Below, piece by piece: positions 1 through 6,496 of a DNA stretch of 10,759 bases (the first letter of the stretch is position 1; each line of letters opens with the position of its first letter). Location: the NCBI GenBank assembly GCA_045657185.1, contig JAZOSO010000228.1, positions 1 through 10,759 of the forward strand. Direction: 5' to 3'. The notes under the pieces were generated by a model. The model was not told where the DNA came from. It saw only the letters and a program-made list of their open reading frames with translations, and searched no databases. Origin of the DNA: RGIG5270 sp045657185. GTDB lineage: Bacteria; Verrucomicrobiota; Lentisphaeria; Victivallales; Victivallaceae. Made by a program: the position numbers and the translations under genes.

Positions 1-24
1 TTTGATATTTTTTTCCGTCACAGC

Positions 25-53
25 TTGATTTTTATTTTTTACAATGATATATT
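25..53 (+). promoter_or_regulatory. Predicted sigma-70-type promoter of the regulator-hydrolase operon
   Basis: TTGATT (25-30) and TATATT (48-53) are separated by exactly 17 bp, close to the vegetative consensus. Transcription would start near position 60, inside the 18-bp palindrome at 56-73. The -10 region also lies in a looser inverted repeat, ACAAT (41-45) and ATTGT (51-55). This is the only good promoter seen before the four tightly packed genes that follow. The call rests on motif match and position only. Confidence 0.6.
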
Positions 54-55
54 GT

Positions 56-73
56 CAGTGGTTTAAACCACTG
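56..73. promoter_or_regulatory. Perfect 18-bp palindromic operator, probably bound by the adjacent GntR-type regulator
   Basis: CAGTGGTTTAAACCACTG is identical to its own reverse complement. It begins 2 bp after the -10 box and ends 8 bp before the AAGGAG ribosome binding site (82-87), so it covers the expected transcription start. A dimeric winged-helix repressor bound there would block initiation. Regulators of this type (GntR head on a LacI-like body, such as Bacillus AraR) bind palindromes near their own promoters. I infer negative autoregulation of the whole downstream operon. I saw no second copy in the window. Confidence 0.65.
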
Positions 74-92
74 CAAGCCACAAGGAGACAAT

Positions 93-1211
93 ATGCTGCC
101 AACCAAAGATAATAATTCATTATCCGTTGTAGATAAAACATTTAAGCGTGTCCTCGATGATATTTTACAACAGAAATTCAAGCCCGGCGACAGACTTCCC
201 GGGGATAGAGAACTTGCTTCAGTTTACGGTATCGGACGCTCGTCCATGATAAAAGTTCTTGCCAGATTGCAGCAGGAAAGATATATTGAACGCATTCCTG
301 TTTACGGAACTTTTGTCCGTTCTGACCTTGACAAACGGCAACAGCTTTTCACCATTGCATTTGTAACTCCGGATGCAGTACTTGACCCGGAAAATATCGA
401 TATATCCAGTTGGAGCGGTATCATGGAAATCATTCACGGCATGTTTGAAGAAGCATCCGCCCACCCCGGAGTTCAGATAACCATGCTTCACGCTCCTGAT
501 ACAGCAGATGAAGATATTCTGAAACAGCAATTTGAAAACATTTCCGATTTCGACGGCGTGATTTTCTGCGGATTCAAAATGCAGTCTCTGAAAAAAATGT
601 ATGCCGCAACCGGCAAGCCGGCTATTGTGCTTTTGCCCAAAATTCAATACTGCCACGAAATTTTCCCCAGCATTTATTTCAATCATGTTCCTGCAATTCA
701 GGATATGGCAAACTATGTTTCATCCATTGCCAACGGCAGAAAAGTAATCCTTCTTCACTGCAAAATCGCACTTTCGGAATCTTCTGAAATAATTGAGCTT
801 ATCAATAATGTTTTCATTCAGAAAAATGTAAAATCAGAGTGCATTTATATTGACAGCGTGCCGATTTCTGAATCAGACGTTCATGCTATGCTCGACGCCC
901 GTTTCAGTTCATGGGATGAACTCAAAGGCTCTATCGTATGGTGTTTGAACCGCAAACTGACACCTGTTTTGAATTATCTTTTAAAAAAAAATCAGATAAA
1001 TGCCGAACTTTTCGGAGGTCCGGCAACGATTGCGGCGGGAAATATTTATCCGCATGTAACCTATTTACGTGAACCGTATCTGCTTATCGGACGCACCGCT
1101 GTATCTATGATGTTTGATAATTTGAGTAAAAATACTGAAATTATAAATACTGCAATCAACCTTTCAATGTATCACGGAACCAAACCTTTCAAAAAACAGG
1201 AGGAATTATGA
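93..1211 (+). CDS. GntR-family transcriptional regulator with LacI-like sugar-binding domain
   Basis: This is probably the ligand-responsive repressor of its own operon. Residues about 12-77 form a GntR winged helix: the segment beginning PGDRLPGDRELA at 31-42, the helix-turn-helix around YGIGRSSMIKVL, and the wing ending in YGTFVR. From about residue 86 to 360 the protein resembles the LacI/periplasmic-binding-protein effector domain, opening IAFVTPDA and closing with a typical YLLIGRTAVSMMFDNL helix. This head-and-body layout is that of AraR-like regulators, which sense sugars. The length (372 aa) fits. The ATG follows AAGGAG at 82-87 with 5 bp between. The stop overlaps the next start as ATGA, so it is translationally coupled to the pseudopilin. 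The perfect palindrome just upstream is its likely binding site. The inducer is not visible; a sugar released by the downstream hydrolase is the natural guess. Confidence 0.88.
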   Translation: MLPTKDNNSLSVVDKTFKRVLDDILQQKFKPGDRLPGDRELASVYGIGRSSMIKVLARLQQERYIERIPVYGTFVRSDLDKRQQLFTIAFVTPDAVLDPENIDISSWSGIMEIIHGMFEEASAHPGVQITMLHAPDTADEDILKQQFENISDFDGVIFCGFKMQSLKKMYAATGKPAIVLLPKIQYCHEIFPSIYFNHVPAIQDMANYVSSIANGRKVILLHCKIALSESSEIIELINNVFIQKNVKSECIYIDSVPISESDVHAMLDARFSSWDELKGSIVWCLNRKLTPVLNYLLKKNQINAELFGGPATIAAGNIYPHVTYLREPYLLIGRTAVSMMFDNLSKNTEIINTAINLSMYHGTKPFKKQEEL

Positions 1212-1828
1212 AAAACAAGCCGTTTACTTTGATTGAACTTCTCGTTGTGATAGCCATTATTGCAATTCTTGCAGGTATGCTGCTGCCGGCACTCAACAAA
1301 TCCAGAGAAAAAGCACGTTCTGCACAATGCATGAGCAATATGCGTCAATATGTTCAGGGATTTGTAATGTATTATACCGACCATGAATATTGTCTCCGTG
1401 CTTCATCTTACGGCGGCCGCTGGTACAAATATCTGCAGGACTGCGGCTATGTCAAAACTCCGCTCGGCTGTCCGTCCCGTGAACTTTTTGACCCCGCCAA
1501 CGGCAAAATCGGTATCGGTTTGAATTACCGCACTTTCGGCGTAAATACAACCGCCCCCAAACAGCGTGCATCAGCAGTGGAAAAATTCAACACAATAAGC
1601 CAGCTGGTCGTATTTTTCGATGTTCCGAGCGGATATTACGGAGCGTACAGCAACGGTATTTATGAATTAAATCCGGCCGTAAGCAACGGCATCTCCATTC
1701 CGCACGGCATGCGCGGAAATGCAGGCTGCTTTGACGGCCATGTAGAAAGCATGGACCGCTATGAAGTTATGAAAAAACCACGCTGGAGTCCGGTACTCAA
1801 AGACGGTGTTCTGGCTGAAAACAAATAA
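1208..1828 (+). CDS. Type II secretion/type IV pilus-like pseudopilin with H-X9-DG motif
   Basis: The N-terminus is a class III prepilin signal: a short basic leader (MKNKP), then FTLIELLVVIAIIAILAG, a hydrophobic helix with the conserved Glu at +5 (E10). A prepilin peptidase would cut before F6. The -1 residue is Pro5 rather than the usual Gly. The remaining ~170 residues are a globular domain ending in H166-X9-D176-G177, the processing-associated H-X9-DG motif abundant in Planctomycetes and Lentisphaerota. The protein has 206 aa. The GGAGG of its ribosome binding site lies inside the end of the regulator gene, and its ATG overlaps that gene's stop. It probably sits in the inner membrane or envelope, in a pseudopilus or as a surface anchor. 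Its place between a sugar-type regulator and a secreted hydrolase suggests a role in exporting or displaying that enzyme or its substrate; that role is inference. Confidence 0.88.
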   Translation: MKNKPFTLIELLVVIAIIAILAGMLLPALNKSREKARSAQCMSNMRQYVQGFVMYYTDHEYCLRASSYGGRWYKYLQDCGYVKTPLGCPSRELFDPANGKIGIGLNYRTFGVNTTAPKQRASAVEKFNTISQLVVFFDVPSGYYGAYSNGIYELNPAVSNGISIPHGMRGNAGCFDGHVESMDRYEVMKKPRWSPVLKDGVLAENK

Positions 1829-1839
1829 GGAGAATAAAA

Positions 1840-4800
1840 ATGTTGAAAAAACTGTTACTGCCGTTTTTGATATGCACTGCCGCCGCCGCGGCAGAACCCG
1901 TTATCAAACTTGATTTTGAAAAACCTGCCGAAACAAAAAAAATGCCGACTGCTGAAGGCGTTTCGGGCAAAGGAATTTTGCTGACCAATCAGGAATTTAT
2001 CATTCCTTCACAAGGCAAAATTACGCCGTCTGAAGGTACCGTCACATTCTGGATAAAACCCGACTGGGATATGAACAATACCGAATTCAAATTTCTGCTC
2101 TCTGCCGAAGATATCAAAAATCAAAAAGGCAGAATGATTATTTACAAATACAGAACACCCGGACTTGGGATGACTTTCCTTTTCGGCGCGCCCGGCAAAG
2201 CCGTTACAAATTTCATCTATGCCAACAAAAATGATAAAAACCTTATCAAAAAAGACCAATGGAATTTTATCTGTGCTTCATGGAGTACCAAAAGCAATCT
2301 CATTTCAGTTTATGTCAACGGAAAACTTGCATCAAGCGCACATCTCAAAAAAAGTATGCACTTTGAGAAATTTACCGATTTCAAACTCAATGCCAAAGGC
2401 TTCAGTCCGTACAACCGCAAACAGAAAACCGTTTATGACTCAGTGCATTTTTACAATACTGAACTCAAAGAAAAAGAAATCAAACATCTTTACGACAAAC
2501 AAATGCCGCGTCCCAAGCTCAAATACGAAAATCTCAAAGATTTCGTAATGAATATTCCGCTTATCAAAAATCCGCCTAAAATCGACGGCAATTTTGTTGA
2601 TTTGGAATGGGCATCCTGTACCCGAATGACCGGTTATACTATGGCATGGCAGGCAAATCCCTCATTGCAAAGCGAGATGCCGACTGATTTATATATCGGT
2701 ACTGACGGCAAAAATCTGTATTTCAGCACTGTTGTAAGATTGAATAAAAATTCAACTATAGTCACCCGCCCCCGCGATCGTGACGGCAGTGTTTACTCCG
2801 ACGATGCAATGGAAGTTCATCTCAAACCTGCCAATCAGGACAAAACCTACCAGCTGATATACAATGCTGACGCTTCAATTTATGACCGTGTTGAAAACAA
2901 CAGCAAGTGGAACGGCAAATGGAATATCAAATCCGGGATTTATGAAGGCTTGTGGATATCGGAAGTCTCCGTACCTTTAGACGAATTCAAATATGTATTC
3001 AAAGACGGTGAAGAATGGGGCGCAAACTTCTGCCGCGATTTACAGGAACCGGGAACTATTGTGTTTTCTTCTCTGGCTCCGACCAATTATCTTTTCAAAC
3101 CGTCAGGCATAATGCGCATGAATGAAAGCGGCATCGCTCCCCGCTTCTTTATCAATTACAACGATTTGAACAAAGAACGCAAACTTACAACATCGCTTGA
3201 AATTCTCAATCCTTCTGCAAAAACTCTGAAAATAAATTATTCCGCAGAGATTTTTAATTCTGAAAACAAACTTGTAAAAACAATAACAAAAACCGCAACT
3301 GCCAATCCCGGTTCTGTCTGCAAAATTCCGTTTGAAGATAAACTTTCGGGCATAAGTGCAGCAGTTGTACGAATAAGTGCCTCAACCGGCAATAAAATTA
3401 TTTTCCGTCAAGACATTCCATTACAGTTTGAAGATAAAATCATACTCAGTACAGAAACAAATATCTCCCGACAGACTTTAGATATTGATGTTGACTGTTC
3501 ACGCCACATGACCGCCGGTAATGCCGTAAAAGTCATTGCAAAAATGCTTGACAAAAATAAAAAATCCGTTTCTGAATGTGTTTTAAAAGGAACTGCTCCC
3601 GCTGTCGGCACTCTCAATTTGAAAAATCTTCCTATCGGAGATTACACAATTTCATGTACAATGTTTGATAAAAACGGCAAAGAAATTTACCAATATCAGC
3701 AAAATTACAACCACATCGGTCAACCCGAATGGCTCACCCGCAAATCCGGAGTAATGCCCGGAATTGTTCCGCATCCCTATACACCGCTCACTTGGAAAAA
3801 TAATATTCTCGGTGTTCTCAACCGCAATCATACTTTCTCAAAATCTCTGCTGCCGGCAAGCGTCAGTTCACTCGGTCAAGAGCTTATGGCGTCCGAACCG
3901 CAGCTGACCTTTACTGCCGACGGGAAAAAATATACTGTTGACAACTTCACTTTCAAACTCAGAAAATCCGCTCCGGATGAAATGATTTTTGATTTCAATG
4001 CCATAAAAGGCGATTTGAATTTCAAAGGTACAATTATTGCTGAATATGACGGTTTTATCTGGTATGATTTACAGTTGATGCCGACGAAAAACAGTATTAC
4101 TGTTGATAATTTGAAACTTACTTTGAAATTCCCGCGCAAAATCGCAGCAATGTTCAATGCTCACTTCTTTGCCCGTGAAAATCAGGTAGGACAAGTTAAA
4201 GAACTTCTCGAACTCAAACGCTTTCCCTCTGTCTGGCTCGGCAATCTCAATGTCGGTTACACTTTTGTAACAGAAAGTTTTGAATTCTGGCGCAACCGTG
4301 ACGAAAATAAAACTTATACCATTGTTCCTGATGCAAAAAATGTAACTCTCAATATCAATTTTATTGACAGAAAAACTGTAATTTCTGCCGCAAAACCGTA
4401 CAAATACGGATTCGGCATTGAAGCAAATCCGGTCAAACCCACCCCGAAAGAATTCCGCTCATGGCGAATTTTCGGACATCGTCCGTACAATATTTCTCAT
4501 CCGTGGCAGGTTGACCGTGCGACCAAAAAATATACCGGAAGCGGCGGCTTTTTTGACCCGACTTTCAAAACGAAAGAAGGCTTTTTGCAGAATCTTGAAA
4601 ATCACAAAGCCAAAAACGCACTCTTCTCGCTGTATCTGAATATTTTTATTGCCAGTGCAGATTCAACTGAATTCAAGATTTTCAATAAAGAATGGGCAAA
4701 CCCCTACAACGCATATCCGAATTGTCCGCAATCATCTTTTGCCGATTATATTTTATGGTGCGTTGAAAAACTGGTCAAAGACGGTTTGCAATGTGTCTAT

Positions 4801-5607
4801 GTTGACAGTCTCGGTGCAATCAACTGTTACAATCCCGCCCACGGCTGCGGCTACATCGCAGAAGATGGCAAAACAGGTCTTACTTATCCTGTCCGTGCCG
4901 CAAGAAATTATATGAAACGGCTCTATACTCTGCTTCATTCCCCCGGCCGTGATCAAAAAAATAATTTCCTCTGGGCGCACATGTCTGCCAGAACCAGCGC
5001 ACCGATAAATGCATTCGTTGACTTTCAGGCTTCCGGTGAGGAAGTTGAATACCGCATTACAAAAGAACCGAATTATATCCGCCTTTATCCGCTGGATGAA
5101 TTTCAAATCTACTTTCTGCACAGTACCGGTGTCGTTCCCTGTCTGCTGCCCAATCTCGGCAGAATCGGCAACAAAAAAGCCCGCTATGTTGACAAATATA
5201 ATGACCAAATCGTCATGCTTACTCTGCTTCATGATACACTGCTCTGGATGTTGTACTGCAACGAACACAAACTTGTTCCGTTTTACAACAAGCTCGACAA
5301 ATGGGGATACAAAGATTTGTCACTTGAATTTACAAGTTACCGCACACAGAAGATGATCAGCAGCAGCAATCCCGATATCAAAGTCAGCATTTACCGTTTG
5401 CAAAAAGAGAACAAGGCTCTCGTTATCATCGGCAATATCGGAGAAAAAGAAAATACTTTCAAACTTGATATTGACAAAAAAGCTCTCAATCTCGGCAATG
5501 ATTTGCGTTTCACTGATTTCAGAAGCAAAAACAGCAGTACTGTCAATCCGGATAAAATAACATTGCCGCAATTCGGCTTGCTTATTATGGAGGTCAAAGG
5601 AAAATGA
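1840..5607 (+). CDS. Large secreted multidomain glycoside hydrolase-like protein (LamG-like, CBM9-like, GH123/DUF6067-like)
   Basis: This is a 1255-aa exported protein, probably attacking a complex glycan outside the cytoplasm. Residues 1-18 are a Sec signal peptide (two Lys, a Leu-rich core, an Ala run, likely cut before E19); no lipobox is seen. Domains by eye: about 20-225 a LamG/concanavalin-like sandwich (GTVTFWIKPDW, WNFICASWS, VYVNGKLASS); about 240-440 a CBM9-like module opening with PPKIDGNFVDLEW; 445-625 Ig-like beta strands; 628-880 a beta-sandwich resembling the GH123 N-terminal/DUF6067 region; 900-1165 a TIM-barrel-like part; 1180-1255 a beta C-terminal domain. Candidate acidic active-site residues are D989 (VYVDSLG) and E1067/E1068 (ASGEEVEY). 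Known GH123 enzymes are beta-N-acetylgalactosaminidases with an adjacent Asp-Glu pair; whether that activity applies here is unknown. AAGGAG (1827-1832) precedes the ATG and overlaps the pseudopilin stop. The stop overlaps the next start. Confidence 0.75.
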   Translation: MLKKLLLPFLICTAAAAAEPVIKLDFEKPAETKKMPTAEGVSGKGILLTNQEFIIPSQGKITPSEGTVTFWIKPDWDMNNTEFKFLLSAEDIKNQKGRMIIYKYRTPGLGMTFLFGAPGKAVTNFIYANKNDKNLIKKDQWNFICASWSTKSNLISVYVNGKLASSAHLKKSMHFEKFTDFKLNAKGFSPYNRKQKTVYDSVHFYNTELKEKEIKHLYDKQMPRPKLKYENLKDFVMNIPLIKNPPKIDGNFVDLEWASCTRMTGYTMAWQANPSLQSEMPTDLYIGTDGKNLYFSTVVRLNKNSTIVTRPRDRDGSVYSDDAMEVHLKPANQDKTYQLIYNADASIYDRVENNSKWNGKWNIKSGIYEGLWISEVSVPLDEFKYVFKDGEEWGANFCRDLQEPGTIVFSSLAPTNYLFKPSGIMRMNESGIAPRFFINYNDLNKERKLTTSLEILNPSAKTLKINYSAEIFNSENKLVKTITKTATANPGSVCKIPFEDKLSGISAAVVRISASTGNKIIFRQDIPLQFEDKIILSTETNISRQTLDIDVDCSRHMTAGNAVKVIAKMLDKNKKSVSECVLKGTAPAVGTLNLKNLPIGDYTISCTMFDKNGKEIYQYQQNYNHIGQPEWLTRKSGVMPGIVPHPYTPLTWKNNILGVLNRNHTFSKSLLPASVSSLGQELMASEPQLTFTADGKKYTVDNFTFKLRKSAPDEMIFDFNAIKGDLNFKGTIIAEYDGFIWYDLQLMPTKNSITVDNLKLTLKFPRKIAAMFNAHFFARENQVGQVKELLELKRFPSVWLGNLNVGYTFVTESFEFWRNRDENKTYTIVPDAKNVTLNINFIDRKTVISAAKPYKYGFGIEANPVKPTPKEFRSWRIFGHRPYNISHPWQVDRATKKYTGSGGFFDPTFKTKEGFLQNLENHKAKNALFSLYLNIFIASADSTEFKIFNKEWANPYNAYPNCPQSSFADYILWCVEKLVKDGLQCVYVDSLGAINCYNPAHGCGYIAEDGKTGLTYPVRAARNYMKRLYTLLHSPGRDQKNNFLWAHMSARTSAPINAFVDFQASGEEVEYRITKEPNYIRLYPLDEFQIYFLHSTGVVPCLLPNLGRIGNKKARYVDKYNDQIVMLTLLHDTLLWMLYCNEHKLVPFYNKLDKWGYKDLSLEFTSYRTQKMISSSNPDIKVSIYRLQKENKALVIIGNIGEKENTFKLDIDKKALNLGNDLRFTDFRSKNSSTVNPDKITLPQFGLLIMEVKGK

Positions 5608-6395
5608 TAGTTATCTCATGCAATGTCCGTGCCTCCACTATGGCAAATGATTTAGGTCCCGCCTCATGGAAAGAGAGACGGGAACTATGCTTGAAAGTTA
5701 TTGCTGAACGCAATCCTGATATTTTTGCATTGCAGGAGTGTTCCGCAGAACAGTTTGAAGATTTCTGCAATTTTTTCAAGAAAGAATACGATGTTTTCTG
5801 GATAAGTCCGTATCCTGCTTTTGACGCTCCTGAAAATGCAATTTTCTACCGCAAAAATCTTTTTAAAGTGATAACTTACGGAGGTTATCATTTAAGTCCG
5901 ACTCCGCATATTGCCAATGCATCATGCTTCGGCGACAACTGCAACCGTGTAGTAAATTATATCGTTTTTGAAACTGCTGAAAAAATGCGTTTCCGCATGG
6001 TAAACACACACTTGTCAGTCACGCCCGAATCCGCAATACCGCAGGCAAAAATGCTCCTTGAAGATGCAAACGCATGGTCTGAAGATATGCCGCAAATCCT
6101 TACCGGAGATTTAAATAATGATATCAAATCTGAAGTTATGCAGATGCTGACAAAAGTTTTCCGTGATACCCACGCAGAGGCCACAGGAATTGAAGATGAG
6201 CGTTTCAGCTATCATGAATTTCTCGGAGAAGCGTACCGCCACTCCGGCAATTTCACAATCCCCGGCAAAATCGACTGGATTCTGACCAAAGGCAATATCC
6301 GCTGTACAAAATCGGAAATGCTTATGGAACATGACGGAAATATTTACCCGAGCGACCATTACTTTCTTTGCGCCGAATTATATCTCCGGAGCTGA
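5604..6395 (+). CDS. Endonuclease/exonuclease/phosphatase (EEP) superfamily protein
   Basis: This is a metal-dependent phosphoesterase of the DNase I/exonuclease III/sphingomyelinase fold. The full catalytic set is visible in 263 aa: N7 (ISCNVR), metal-binding E45 (ALQEC), H136 (VNTHLS), D169 and N171 (TGDLNND), D224 (KIDWIL), and the closing S250-D251-H252 (YPSDHYF). Nothing looks truncated or mutated. No signal peptide is seen, so it should act in the cytoplasm. The true substrate (nucleic acid, phospholipid, sugar phosphate or another phosphodiester) cannot be told from sequence. The ATG overlaps the hydrolase stop codon (ATGA at 5604-5607); GGAGG at 5589-5593 and AAAGGA at 5596-5601 lie inside the hydrolase gene. 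Such coupling suggests a linked role, perhaps handling a phosphorylated breakdown product. That link is inference; the superfamily call is firm. Confidence 0.9.
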   Translation: MIVISCNVRASTMANDLGPASWKERRELCLKVIAERNPDIFALQECSAEQFEDFCNFFKKEYDVFWISPYPAFDAPENAIFYRKNLFKVITYGGYHLSPTPHIANASCFGDNCNRVVNYIVFETAEKMRFRMVNTHLSVTPESAIPQAKMLLEDANAWSEDMPQILTGDLNNDIKSEVMQMLTKVFRDTHAEATGIEDERFSYHEFLGEAYRHSGNFTIPGKIDWILTKGNIRCTKSEMLMEHDGNIYPSDHYFLCAELYLRS

Positions 6396-6419
6396 ATTTC
6401 AAATGCCATGCCATTGCCC

Positions 6420-6447
6420 TTGAAAAAAAGGCAGAATATGCTATATT
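6420..6447 (+). promoter_or_regulatory. Predicted extended -10 promoter of the malic enzyme operon
   Basis: TTGAAA (6420-6425) and TATATT (6442-6447) are 16 bp apart, and TG at 6439-6440 gives an extended -10 element (TGCTATATT). Transcription would start near 6454, leaving a leader of about 43 nt. It falls in the only sizeable gap (6396-6496) between the two gene blocks, which supports a separate operon here. I see no convincing terminator for the upstream operon in this gap, so read-through is possible. Confidence 0.65.
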
Positions 6448-6482
6448 ATTAAAATAAGACTCAATATCTCGTTTTTTAATAT

Positions 6483-6488
6483 AAAGGA
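6483..6488 (+). promoter_or_regulatory. Ribosome binding site that fixes the malic enzyme start
   Basis: AAAGGA lies 8 bp before the ATG at 6497. An in-frame TTG at 6491 would extend the protein by two residues, but it is only 2 bp from this site, too close for initiation. The ATG at 6497 (protein begins MADLKELAL) is therefore preferred. Confidence 0.7.
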
Positions 6489-6496
6489 ATTTGAAA

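Noticed and set aside
4753..5268. 171-codon open frame on the minus strand inside the hydrolase gene
   Set aside because: It lies wholly within a clearly coding + strand gene, has no recognisable motif and no ribosome binding site of its own that I could see. It is a shadow frame.
6405..6434. Possible terminator between the EEP gene and malic enzyme
   Set aside because: TGCC and GGCA can pair around a bulged stem, but there is no following T run and the stem overlaps the -35 box of the next promoter.
6448..6480. ATTAAAA/TTTTAAT inverted repeat in the malic enzyme leader as a riboswitch or operator
   Set aside because: Both arms are purely A/T in an AT-rich leader and the leader is only about 43 nt. 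Chance pairing is likely and no riboswitch motif is present.
6491..6496. TTG at 6491 as malic enzyme start
   Set aside because: Only 2 bp from AAAGGA; the ATG at 6497 has 8 bp spacing and a standard start codon.
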